Source: Bog-532 sp963824545 (GTDB taxonomy: Bacteria > Actinomycetota > Actinomycetes > Streptosporangiales > Streptosporangiaceae). From it: a DNA stretch of 64,000 bases. Position numbers and translations under genes: made by a program. The stretch lies in contig CAWGPP010000024.1 in NCBI GenBank assembly GCA_963824545.1, positions 1 through 64,000 of the forward strand, read 5' to 3'. Numbering within the stretch: position 1 is the stretch's first letter; the number at the start of each line of letters is the position of its first letter. This document shows, piece by piece, positions 9,342-22,225 of this stretch. The notes beneath the pieces were generated by a model, which was given only the letters and a program-made list of their open reading frames with translations, ran no database searches and was not told where the DNA came from.

Positions 9342-13292
<3,951 letters not shown>

Positions 13293-13608
13293 CAGCACTC
13301 CCCATCATGGTGACGGCGTGCATGGCCCGTCCCCCGGTCAGACGTATCCGGCCGGGGACGGCCGGGTGGGTATCCAGCATGGCTTGCGGTACCGCGGGCG
13401 ACGCATTTCCCGGCATTTCCGGTGCGTACCGGCGGTAGAGGCGCGACGCGATCATTAACGGCGAACGAGAACGTTTGCCGCATGGCAACATTAGTAGAGC
13501 CGGGAGCGGGACGATCGCGCATTCATGGTCATCCATGCTCGCATAGCGTGCGGGAGCGGGCCAGCTTACGCCCGGCGCCTATCGTGGCGGAAGAAAGGTC
13601 GGTGAGCG
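13293..13608. promoter_or_regulatory. Divergent intergenic region between kinase and SpoIIE phosphatase genes
   Basis: About 316 bp without a supportable gene. It must hold the promoters of both flanking genes. The least GC-rich part, around 13450-13495, contains a short inverted repeat (TTGCC-GCAT-GGCAA, 13475-13488), a weak candidate operator. I see no clear -35/-10 pair. Confidence 0.3.
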
Positions 13609-16023
13609 GTGCCGAACAGCGGCGAGGATATCCTGCGCCTGGCTGCGGTCATCGACCGCCAGCGGCAGGAGCTGGACCAGGCGCGCTCCAGCGCGGCGGC
13701 CCGTTCGGTCATCGACATGGCCAAGGGCTCGCTCATGGAACGGCTGGGCTGTTCCGCCACCGACGCCGCGAGCCAGCTGACCGCGCTCGCCGCCGAGTCG
13801 GGGACGCCGGTCGCCGAGATCGCCGCCGCGATCATCGGCCACGATCCTGTCCCGTCTGGGCCGGATGGGGCGCCTGGACCGGATGGGGCGCCTCGGCTGG
13901 CGCGGAACCAGCTGGCCGGGGCGGCTGCGGAACTGGCCGCCGACGGAAACGAGATCGCGGCCGCCGTCCAGGATCAGGCGCTGGCGCCTCTCGGCGTTTC
14001 CGCCGTCGCGCTGTGGGTGATCGACGCGGATGGCGGCCTGGACCTGCTCGGGGAGACCGGGCTCGGGGCGGCGGAGGCGAGCCGCTGGCGCCGTATCCCG
14101 CCGCAGATGGACTGCCCGGCGCAGCGGGTCGCGCACGGTGGCCCCGACCTGTGGTGGCCCGGCTCCGGGACGGGCGGGGCCGATGCTGCTGGTGTGGCTG
14201 ATGGTCGTTACGTTGCCGATGCTGCTGATGGGGCCGGTACTGCCGATGGGGCCGATGGGGCCGATGGGGTCGGCGAGGGCGCAGACAGCTATACCGGGCC
14301 GCTGGCGGGGCGATGGCCCGGCGGGGCGCGGGCAGTGCTGGCCCTCCGCGACCGCGCGTCGATGCTGCTGGGCGTGATCGAGGTCTGCTGGCCGCTGGCC
14401 CGGGACGGTTTCCCGGACGCGCTGCGCCACCAGGTCAGCGACCTGGCCCAGGCATGCGCGGACTTGCTGAGCACGCGAATCGAGGACGGCGGCCTCGCGA
14501 TCATGCGCTCCCGCCCGGCGCTCACCGGCCTGCTCGACAGCCTGCTCGAGACCACACTGATCGCTTCCGCGCTGCGGGACGGCGACGGCAACGTTACCGA
14601 CTTCCGGATCGACCACGCCGGTGATACCTTCCGGGACCCAGGCGGCCGGAGCGCCGCCGAGATCGCCGGACGCACGCTGGTGGAGGCCTACCCGATGGCC
14701 GCGACCGCGGGCGGCCTGCTGGCGCACGCGGTCCGCGCCCTGACCACCGGGCACGCTCAGCACATTCCGGGCCCGATCCTGAGCGCCCCGGCGGGCGAGG
14801 TGGCGGGGGCCGTCGCCGACGTGCGGATCGCCCGGTTCTTCGACGGGATCGTCCTCACCTGGCGGCTGGCCGGCGACGTCGACCAGCTCACCGAGCGGCT
14901 GCTGCAGATCCAGCGGCTCGGCCGGATCGGTGCCTGGGAGGAGAACCTGGTCACCGGGACGGCGGACTGGACCGACGCCGCGTTCGCGCTGTTCGGCCTG
15001 CCCGCGCGGCAGGGCACGGCCATTCCGGTCGCCGACCTGCACAGCTACGTCACCGCGATGGACGTCCCGGCGGTCAAGCGGTTCAGGGAGACACTCCTGC
15101 AGGCGCGCGAGCCCACCGGCGCGACGTTCCGTATCGTGCGGGCGGACGACGGCAGCGTCCGGCAAATGCGCGTCTTCGCGGAGCCGGTGCTCAGCCGGGC
15201 CGGGACCGTCGAGGCAATCCGCGGCGCCTTCCAGGACATCTCGGCCGTATACCAGGCGCAGGTCGCGCTGGCCGCCACCCGCGACCAGCTCGCCGATACC
15301 GAGCACCGGGCCGCCGAGGAGCACCTGCTCGCGGTGCGCCTGCAGCAGGCCATCATGCCGCCGACGGCCGAGCCGGTGGAAACGGCCGGGATCGAGGTGG
15401 CCGTCCGTTACCGGCCGGCCGGGCCGGGGCACCTGGTCGGCGGGGACTGGTACGACACGCTGCTGCTGCCGAGCAAGGAAGTCCTGCTCGTCGTCGGGGA
15501 CATTGCCGGGCACGGTATCGACGCGGTGACCGGCATGGTCATGGCGCGCAACTGCCTGCGCGGGCTGGCGATCACCGGCGCGGGCCCGGCGGAACTGCTC
15601 GCCTTCCTCAACAGCGCGGTGTGCCACCTCATCGACGGGGTGGTCGGCACGGTGGTCTGCGGGCTCTACAACCCGGCCCTGCGCACGCTGCGCTGGGCGC
15701 GCGCCGGGCACCTGCCGCCCATCGTGATCCGCGGCCGGACCGCGACGCCGCTGCCGCTGCCGCGCGGCGTGCTGTTGGGCACCGACCCGGACGTGACCTA
15801 CGAGGAGTTCACGACGTCACTGGCGGCCGGGGACACGATGCTGCTGTTCACCGACGGCATGATCGAGCGCCGCGACATCCCGATCACCAGGGCGATCGAC
15901 GAGTTTGCGAGCCGGGCGGCTGTCCCCCAGCCGTCGGCCGCGGTGCTCGCCGACTACATCCTGGCCCACGTGGCCTCCGACACCGGCGACGACGCGTGCC
16001 TGGTCGCCGTCCGGATCCGCTAG
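13609..16023 (+). CDS. ANTAR-GAF-PAS-SpoIIE (PP2C-type) phosphatase
   Basis: 804 residues from GTG. An ANTAR-like N-terminus (VIDMAKGSLMERLGCS, about 34-49) of the type that binds RNA antiterminators is followed by a GAF-like sensor interrupted by an Ala/Asp/Gly low-complexity loop (about 195-225). A PAS-like region (about 300-425) and a second PAS (QRLGRIGAWEENLVTG, 430-545) precede a SpoIIE/RsbU PP2C domain (about 580-800; metal-binding GGDWYD and VVGDIAGHGIDA). Such phosphatases dephosphorylate STAS anti-anti-sigma factors. A STAS gene follows tail-to-tail, overlapping by 4 bp, and an anti-sigma kinase gene is next, which supports a partner-switching module. Sensor ligands are unknown. Confidence 0.85.
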   Translation: MPNSGEDILRLAAVIDRQRQELDQARSSAAARSVIDMAKGSLMERLGCSATDAASQLTALAAESGTPVAEIAAAIIGHDPVPSGPDGAPGPDGAPRLARNQLAGAAAELAADGNEIAAAVQDQALAPLGVSAVALWVIDADGGLDLLGETGLGAAEASRWRRIPPQMDCPAQRVAHGGPDLWWPGSGTGGADAAGVADGRYVADAADGAGTADGADGADGVGEGADSYTGPLAGRWPGGARAVLALRDRASMLLGVIEVCWPLARDGFPDALRHQVSDLAQACADLLSTRIEDGGLAIMRSRPALTGLLDSLLETTLIASALRDGDGNVTDFRIDHAGDTFRDPGGRSAAEIAGRTLVEAYPMAATAGGLLAHAVRALTTGHAQHIPGPILSAPAGEVAGAVADVRIARFFDGIVLTWRLAGDVDQLTERLLQIQRLGRIGAWEENLVTGTADWTDAAFALFGLPARQGTAIPVADLHSYVTAMDVPAVKRFRETLLQAREPTGATFRIVRADDGSVRQMRVFAEPVLSRAGTVEAIRGAFQDISAVYQAQVALAATRDQLADTEHRAAEEHLLAVRLQQAIMPPTAEPVETAGIEVAVRYRPAGPGHLVGGDWYDTLLLPSKEVLLVVGDIAGHGIDAVTGMVMARNCLRGLAITGAGPAELLAFLNSAVCHLIDGVVGTVVCGLYNPALRTLRWARAGHLPPIVIRGRTATPLPLPRGVLLGTDPDVTYEEFTTSLAAGDTMLLFTDGMIERRDIPITRAIDEFASRAAVPQPSAAVLADYILAHVASDTGDDACLVAVRIR

Positions 16024-16397
16024 GGCCGGTCCATGGTGGACGTGCCGGCGGGCGGGGTGATCGCCTCGGCGCCAGCGATCGCCTCATCGACGCTGCCGTA
16101 CAGCGGGAGCCGGTAGGCCAGGCCGGTGATCCACAGGGCCTTCGCCGGGCGGTACTGAGCACCCGCGAGGATCAGGGTCCCGGACCCGGACAGCAGCTTC
16201 TTCCAGTGCCCGACGATGACGGCCAGGCAGCCGGTGTCCATAAAGGTGACCGCCGACATGTCGATGATCACCTGGCTATTTTCCTGCCGGGCTCTGGTCA
16301 TGAACTGATCGAACTGATCCCGCGTGATGAGATCGAGATTCCCGGCCACCTTGATGATCGTGTATTGACCACGTCGCTCCGAAGACAGGGACAGCAT
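16020..16397 (-). CDS. STAS domain anti-anti-sigma factor
   Basis: 125 residues forming one STAS domain. VAGNLDLITRDQFDQF leads to IIDMSAVTFMDTGCLAVIV, where the phosphorylatable site would be the Thr of MDTGC instead of the usual Ser. In partner switching the unphosphorylated form sequesters an RsbW-type kinase and frees a sigma factor. The neighbours fit: SpoIIE phosphatase to the right-hand stop (4-bp overlap, convergent) and an HATPase kinase 104 bp upstream on the same strand. Start at 16397 is chosen because the STAS fold begins at once; upstream in-frame sequence to 16898 overlaps the kinase gene and is not conserved. Shine-Dalgarno is weak (GGGGGTGG). Confidence 0.8.
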   Translation of the reverse strand: MLSLSSERRGQYTIIKVAGNLDLITRDQFDQFMTRARQENSQVIIDMSAVTFMDTGCLAVIVGHWKKLLSGSGTLILAGAQYRPAKALWITGLAYRLPLYGSVDEAIAGAEAITPPAGTSTMDRP

Positions 16398-16501
16398 GCG
16401 GCATCCACCCCCGGAGTGCCGGCAACAGGACAACTCCCACGATACCGCGCCAGTCCGGCCCGGCTGGCGCCGTACCGGCAGGCCGGCAGGCGTCCCTGGG
16501 C

Positions 16502-16867
16502 CTAGCGAATGGTCATCCGCAGCAGCACCGAGGTACCCTCCGCGGTCGCCTTGATCTGCAGGCCGTCGCAGACCAAGCGCGCGACCTCCAGTCCCATCCC
16601 GCCCTGCTCGGCAGGCCGGCGCGGCAACGCCGTGGGTGCCATCGCGGCGGGCCACTGCCCGTTGTCGCGGATCTCGGCCAGCCCGGCGCCTTCGGTGACC
16701 CACAGCCGCAGGGACGCCTTCGGTGAGCCGTGCCGGACCGCATTGGTGGCGATCTCGTTGACGGCTATGACGAAATCGTCGGCTGCTTCCGCCGACATGC
16801 CGGCCCGGGACGCCCAGGTCACGGTGAACCGGCGGACCTGCGGAAGATCGGCGGAGGTGAAGTCCAT
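16502..16867 (-). CDS. RsbW-like serine/threonine anti-sigma kinase (HATPase_c)
   Basis: About 121 residues of a GHKL ATPase. The N box is DDFVIAVNEIATNAVRHGS, the G1 box AEIRDNGQW, and the G2 region QGGMGLEVARLVCDGL. These kinases bind a sigma factor or phosphorylate STAS partners. The start is uncertain: the ATG at 16867 matches where family members begin but lacks a clear Shine-Dalgarno, and in-frame alternatives extend to 17080 with a Pro/Arg-rich stretch. It is upstream of the STAS gene on the same strand, so the two are probably coexpressed and regulated by the SpoIIE phosphatase. Confidence 0.75.
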   Translation of the reverse strand: MDFTSADLPQVRRFTVTWASRAGMSAEAADDFVIAVNEIATNAVRHGSPKASLRLWVTEGAGLAEIRDNGQWPAAMAPTALPRRPAEQGGMGLEVARLVCDGLQIKATAEGTSVLLRMTIR

Positions 16868-17275
16868 CTGGCGTGGTTCTGGCCGTGGAGGAGGCCACGC
16901 TCCGCGTGTGCGCGGCGGCGAGCCGTCCTTCACACCCCCACCTACCCTGGAACCGTTGGTGACATTAACCTCAGCCGACAGCAAGGCTCCTGCCCAGGTT
17001 TTTCGCGGACATCCCGTCCAGGGCATATTGACTGAGCGGGAAAGCGCCGACGGGTGGTTTGCCGACCAACCGGCCACCACAGCAAGGTACCGGACACACC
17101 GGGCATCGCGGCATCCTCATCCCGGCGTGAACGTTATCACCAGCATCCATTCTGCGGCCCTGCCCGTTCACCCTGATCTGGCGACGGCTCTGGACGCGGA
17201 CGGCTGAGCCTGCCCCGTGTCCATATAATGAGACGTATATTTCATTTTACGAGACAGCTGATCTAGCATCCGGTC

Positions 17276-18052
17276 ATGACAGTTTCGCATCCGCCCCCTG
17301 GCCGGCCACGGGAATGGGACGCCGCGTCGTACGACGCCCTGCCCCTGCCGCATGAGCGCTGGGGGAAGCGACTGCTGGGCACGCTCCCGTTGCGCGGCGA
17401 CGAGACCGTCCTGGACATCGGCGCCGGTACCGGGCGGGACACCGCGGGGCTGCTGGAACGCCTGCCACACGGGCGCGTGATCGCCGTCGACGGCTCGGCG
17501 GCCATGCTGAGCAGGCTCCGGGGCCGCCTGGCCGGAACCGGGCCGGAGCGGCTGACCGTCCTGCAGGCCGACCTGACGGCTCCGCTGCCGGTCGCCCAAC
17601 TGGTGGACGCGGCGTTTTCCGTGGCGACCCTGCACTGGCTGCCCGACCACGAACGGGTGTTCCGCTCACTCGCCGCCGCGCTGCGACCGGGCGCCCTGCT
17701 GCGCGCCGAATGGGGCGGCGCCGGTAACTGCGCCAGCATCGAGGCGGCGCTGGCCGCCCTGGGCCTGCCCCCGCTCAATGCCGCCTGCAACTTCGCGACC
17801 GCCACGGACACCGCCCGCCGGCTGGCCGCGGCCGGGTTCGCGGACGTCGACGTTGTGCTCGTGCCGGATCCGGCGCGGCTGGAGCCCGGCGTGCAGCTGG
17901 AAGTGTTTCTCGGCACCGTCGTGCTCGGCTCGGTTCTCGATGCCCTGCCGGCCGCCGAGCGGGCGGGTGCGGTGCACGCGGTCGCGGCGCGCCTGCCCGA
18001 ACCCACGGTGGACTACGTGCGCCTGCAGGCGTCGGCGCGCCGGGCCGGGTAA
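17276..18052 (+). CDS. Class I SAM-dependent methyltransferase (Tam-like)
   Basis: 258 residues. Motif I is VLDIGAGTGRDTAGLLE, motif II VIAVDGSAAML, and motif IV/post-I includes FSVATLHWLPDHERVFRSLAAALRPGALL. This order and the HWLPDH segment resemble trans-aconitate methyltransferase (Tam) and its relatives, which methylate small carboxylates; the substrate here cannot be read from the sequence. Translation starts at ATG 17276. A TATAAT hexamer lies at 17224-17229 in an unusually AT-rich 45-bp stretch just upstream, a plausible -10 element, though no good -35 is evident. It stands alone on this strand. Confidence 0.75.
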   Translation: MTVSHPPPGRPREWDAASYDALPLPHERWGKRLLGTLPLRGDETVLDIGAGTGRDTAGLLERLPHGRVIAVDGSAAMLSRLRGRLAGTGPERLTVLQADLTAPLPVAQLVDAAFSVATLHWLPDHERVFRSLAAALRPGALLRAEWGGAGNCASIEAALAALGLPPLNAACNFATATDTARRLAAAGFADVDVVLVPDPARLEPGVQLEVFLGTVVLGSVLDALPAAERAGAVHAVAARLPEPTVDYVRLQASARRAG

Positions 18053-18225
18053 GCCTCGCCAGCGCCCAGGCCGGCAGACCCGCCGTGCCCTGGGCCGGGC
18101 AGGCGCAGCACCAGGTGCCTCTTGACGCTCCCGGAGGCTCGTCCTAGCCTCGCTAGGAAAACCTATTCCTTGAATCCGGGGGCCGCTTCCTGCTGCGCGG
18201 GCTCCCGTTCAGGAGAGCCAACGGA

Positions 18226-20455
18226 GTGGCCATCGTGACGTACCTGGACGCCCAACCGCTTGCGCAGGATTCCGGCCCGGGCCCGGCCGGTAACGGCCCC
18301 GCGATACCGACCGCCGGGGCGCTGACGGCCCACCGCCCCGTCGGTGGGCCCGGCCCCGAACTGACCGGCGGCCTGTTGCATGACTGGCAGCAGCGGAACC
18401 GGACGGCGAGCCTGCCCCTCGCGCTGCGCCAGCTGGCGGCCGCGGGCAATCTGGCCAACCTGCGGGCGGCGTCGGATTCTGCGGAGACGTCGGGTCAGGT
18501 CCGTTCCGCGCCTCTGAACCGGGCCGCGGACGCGGTCCATCCGGCGACCGCGGCCGAGGGAGCCAACGTGGCCGAGGCCATCGACACGTCCGGGTCAGAC
18601 GGCGGCGGGCCGCGTTACCACGGCCCGGTGTTCATGGACTCGGACATCTACAAGACGCTGGAGGCGATCGGCTGGGAGCTCGCGCGCGATCCGGGCGGCC
18701 CGGCGGGCGCGGACCTGGCCTCATTCGCCGCCACCACGGCCGCGCTGCTGGAACAGGCCCAGATGCCGGACGGCTACCTGGATTCCTACATTCAGGTCAG
18801 CGGGGAGCCCCGGTACAGCAGGCTGGCCTCTAGCCACGAAATGTACTGCGCGGGTCACCTGATCCAGGCCGCAGTGGCCATGGCCCGTGCCGCCGGGGCA
18901 ATCTCGACCGGGGCAATCTCGACCGGAGCGGTCCCGTCCGGGACGGGGCCGGCCGAGGTGGGGTCGGCCGGGACGGTCGCGTCCGGGGCGCAGGAGTCCG
19001 GGAACACCGCGGCAGCGGGCCGGCTGATGGCGGTGGCCCGGCGGGTCGCTGATCATCTGGTGGCCACGTTCGGCGGGCGGGAGGCCGGGCTGGACGGGCA
19101 CCCCGTCATCGAGACCGCGCTGGCCGAACTGTACCGCGCCACCGGCCAGCGCTCCTACCTGGATCTGGCCGCCCAGTTCGTCACGCAGCGCGGGCACGGC
19201 CTGGCCGGCGACTCCGGCCGCGGCCATCGTTACCTGCAGGATCACACCCCGATCCGCGACACGCGCACCGAAGAAGGCCACGCGGTCCGCGCGATGTACC
19301 TCGAAGCCGGCGTCGTCGACGTCGCGGCCGAAACCGGCGACACCGCCCTGCTGGCCTCCTCGATCACTCGTTGGGAGGACATGGCCGCCACCAAGACGTA
19401 CCTGACCGGCGGGAACGGATCCCGGCACTCCGATGAGGCGTTCGGCGACCGGTACGAACTGCCCCCCGACCGCGCCTATAACGAAACCTGCGCCGCCATC
19501 GCCAGCTTTCACTGGAGCTGGCGGCTGCTGCTGGCCACCGGGCAGGCCCGTTACGCCGACCTGATGGAACGCGTCCTGTACAACGCCTTCGGCGCCTCGA
19601 TCTCGACCGACGGGCAGCGTTTCTTCTACGTCAACCCGCTGCAGCGCCGCTACGACCACGTCGAGGGCGACGACCCGGGACGGCGGCACGAGTGGTTCTC
19701 CTGTGCCTGCTGCCCGCCGAACATCATGCGGCTGCTCGCCTCCCTCCAGCATTACCTCGCGACGACCGACGACGACACCCTCTACCTGCAGCAATACACC
19801 GGAGCCCAGATCGCCGCCCCGCTCACCGACGGCACGCTGGGCATCGCGGTGTCAGCCGGGCTGCCCTGGTCCGGGGAGGTCACGGTGCGGGTCACGCAGG
19901 CCCCGGCCGGGCCGTGCGGGCTAGCGATCCGGGTCCCCCCGTGGTCCAGCGAACCGCGCCTGCGGATCAACGGCGCGCCGGCTGAGGCGTCGCGCACGGA
20001 CCGCGGGTACCTTCTCGTGCACCGCCAGTGGCAGGCGGGAGACGTGCTCGCCTGGACGTTCGACGTGGCACCTCGGTGGGTGTTCCCGCATCCGCGCATC
20101 AACGCGGTCCGCGGCTGCGCCGCCATCCAGCGCGGCCCGCTCGTCTACTGCTTCGAGCAGGCCGATCAGGCCGAGGGCGCGGAGCTGGACGATCTGGCCT
20201 TGCTCGGCGGGACACCGCTGACCGACCGGCCGGCCACGCTGCCCGGGATCGGCCGGACGGTCGTCGTGGACGTCAGCGCGGCGGCGATGGGCGCGCGGTC
20301 GCCTGAGGGCCTGCCGTATACGGCGCCGCCGCCGGCGGGGTCTGCCCGGCGCGCCGGACGGTGCCCGGCGGGTCGTGGCAACCGCGGTGCCCTACTTCCA
20401 GTGGGACAACCGCGACGGGCGTGCGATGCGGGTCTGGCTGCCGTCCGCCGGCTGA
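18226..20455 (+). pseudogene. GH127 (DUF1680) beta-L-arabinofuranosidase, frameshifted near the 3' end
   Basis: The frame from GTG 18226 (AGGAG upstream) gives a GH127 enzyme: FMDSDIYKTLEAIGWELA, QMPDGYLDSYIQ, HEMYCAGHLIQAAVA, GGNGSRHSDEAFGD, YNETCAAIASFHWSWRLLL and the zinc/catalytic Cys segment WFSCACCPPNIMRL. GH127 enzymes release L-arabinofuranose from plant or arabinan oligosaccharides. Near 20330-20345 the frame breaks: the proper C-terminus (GLPGAPDGARRVVATAVPYF...RVWLPSAG, stop at 20455) is in the +1 frame. The uninterrupted frame instead runs to 20505 with an Arg/Gly-rich tail. A single inserted base in a GCC-rich run explains it. The enzyme may be functional if this is an assembly error. 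A short Ala/Gly/Thr repeat (GAISTG) interrupts the domain near residue 225. Confidence 0.75.
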
Positions 20456-20504
20456 CCGGCGTTGGGGCGGTGCGGCGTGAGGCCGGTGTCGCCATAATTG
20501 CCTG

Positions 20505-21062
20505 ATGGCACTGGCGGGTGAACCGGCGGACGGGATCGTCGTCCGCGCCGCGACTCCCGCGGACGCCGGCCCGGTCGCGGAGATCTACGCGCCCGTGGTC
20601 GATGACACGGCGATCTCGTTCGAGGAAACTGCGCCAGGCCCGGACGAGATCGGGCGGCGGATGCTGGCCAGCCCCCGGTTGCCCTGGCTCGTCGCCGACG
20701 ACGGAGGCCACATAGCGGGGTACGCGTCCGCGTCCGCGCACCGGCAGCGCCCGGCCTACCGCTGGTCCGCGGACTCCTCGGTCTACCTCGACCCGCGGTA
20801 CCGGTCGCGCGGGCTGGGCCGGCGGCTGTACGAACGGCTGATCGGCGAGGTACGCGACCTCGGCTACGTCTCGCTCTTCGCCGGCATCGCGCTGCCCAAC
20901 GCTCCCAGCGTGGGGCTGCACGAGGCGATGGGCTTCCGAGTGGTGGGGGTGTTCACTAACGTCGGTTACAAGCTGGGCTCCTGGCGGGACGTCGGCTGGT
21001 GGCAGCTCCGGCTGCGTGACGTGCCGCCCGCGCCCGCCGAGCCCCGCCCGTGGGCGTCGTAG
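20505..21062 (+). CDS. Phosphinothricin acetyltransferase-like GNAT protein
   Basis: 185 residues, GNAT fold. VRAATPADAGPVAEIYAPVVDDTAISFEE at the start, YRSRGLGRRLYERLI as the acetyl-CoA-binding motif A (R/Q-x-x-G-x-G/A), and LHEAMGFRVVGVFTNVGYKLGSWRDVGWWQ at the end are typical of the Pat/Bar/MddA group, which acetylates phosphinothricin, methionine sulfoximine or related amines. In most bacteria the physiological substrate is unproven. ATG start at 20505, right after the glycosidase region; RNase Z follows 11 bp later, so the two could be cotranscribed. Confidence 0.82.
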   Translation: MALAGEPADGIVVRAATPADAGPVAEIYAPVVDDTAISFEETAPGPDEIGRRMLASPRLPWLVADDGGHIAGYASASAHRQRPAYRWSADSSVYLDPRYRSRGLGRRLYERLIGEVRDLGYVSLFAGIALPNAPSVGLHEAMGFRVVGVFTNVGYKLGSWRDVGWWQLRLRDVPPAPAEPRPWAS

Positions 21063-21073
21063 GGCAGGCCGCC

Positions 21074-21994
21074 GTGCCGAACCGTGAGCTGGTGGTGCTG
21101 GGCACCGCGAGCCAGGCGCCCACCCGGGACCGCAACCACAATGGCTATCTGCTGCGGTGGGACGGCGCCGGGCTGTTGTTCGACCCCGGCGAGGGAACCC
21201 AGCGTCAGATGCTCCTGGCCGGGGTGAAGGCCAGCGAAATCTCGCATATCTGCATGACGCACTTCCACGGTGACCACTGTCTGGGCCTGCCGGGTGTGCT
21301 GCAGCGGCTCTCCCTCGACCGGGTAGCCCATGAGGTCGCGTGCCATTACCCGGCCGAGGGGCAGGAGTACCTCGGCCGGCTACGGCACGCCGCCATCGTT
21401 CACGATCTCGCCACGATCCGCGAGCACCCCGTTCGCGCGGACGGCGTGATCGGCGAGACCGGGGATTTCCGCCTGACGGCCCGGCGGCTGTCCCACCGGG
21501 TGCCCGCCGTCGGGTACCAGCTGGCCGAGCCGGACGGCCGCCGGATGCGGCCGGAGCGGCTGGCCGCCGTCGGGGTGAGCGGGCCGGACGTCGGCCTGCT
21601 CGCCCGGCAGGGCTGGCTCGACGTAAACGGGCGGCGGGTGCACCTGGCCGAGGTGAGCGAGCCACGGCCCGGGCAGCGGTTCGCCTTCATCATGGACACG
21701 CGCATGTGTGAGGCGGTGTTCGCGCTGGCGGAGGGGGCGGACCTGATGGTCTGCGAAGCGACGTTCCTGGCTGAACACGCGGCCCTCGCCCCGGAGTACG
21801 GCCACCTGACGGCCACCCAGGCGGGCCAGATCGCCGCGGAGTCCGGGGTGCGGACCCTCGTGCTGACCCATTTCTCGCAGCGTTACGCGCATCAGGACAC
21901 GCAACGGTTCGCCGACGAGGCCGGCGCGGTCTTCGGCGGGCAGATCGTGGTGGCCGCCGACCTGGACCGCGTCCCCGTCCCATCCCGCCGGTGA
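21074..21994 (+). CDS. rnz: Ribonuclease Z
   Basis: 306 residues of the metallo-beta-lactamase fold with the tRNase Z signature: RELVVLGTASQAPTRDRNHNGYLLRW at the N-terminus, THFHGDHCLGLPGVL (HxHxDH zinc site) and later FIMDTR, EATF and LTHFSQRY segments carrying the remaining ligands. RNase Z removes 3' trailers from tRNA precursors. I prefer the GTG at 21074, which follows AGGGCAGG; a GTG at 21050 would overlap the acetyltransferase gene by 13 bp. This is a housekeeping gene, so it anchors this section as core chromosome. Confidence 0.88.
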   Translation: MPNRELVVLGTASQAPTRDRNHNGYLLRWDGAGLLFDPGEGTQRQMLLAGVKASEISHICMTHFHGDHCLGLPGVLQRLSLDRVAHEVACHYPAEGQEYLGRLRHAAIVHDLATIREHPVRADGVIGETGDFRLTARRLSHRVPAVGYQLAEPDGRRMRPERLAAVGVSGPDVGLLARQGWLDVNGRRVHLAEVSEPRPGQRFAFIMDTRMCEAVFALAEGADLMVCEATFLAEHAALAPEYGHLTATQAGQIAAESGVRTLVLTHFSQRYAHQDTQRFADEAGAVFGGQIVVAADLDRVPVPSRR

Positions 21995-22225
21995 ACCCGG
22001 GCAGGCTCCGCTGATCTGACCGTCAGGCGGGTCCGGGGTGAGCCTGAAGGCTGACGGAAGAGCGGGATGCCCCGTTCCGGAGCGCCGTTGACGGACGCGG
22101 ATATTCTTCCTTTCTTTTTCCGGGTCTGGGCTGTGCGGCCTGTAACTGTCGGACCCTCTCGATATCATCGAACTAGAAATCGATTAACGATTCCGTTCCT
22201 GGCCCTGGGGAGGTGACCTGCCTCG

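Noticed and set aside
13579..15711. 710-codon minus-strand open frame opposite the SpoIIE phosphatase
   Set aside because: No recognisable domain; high-GC shadow.
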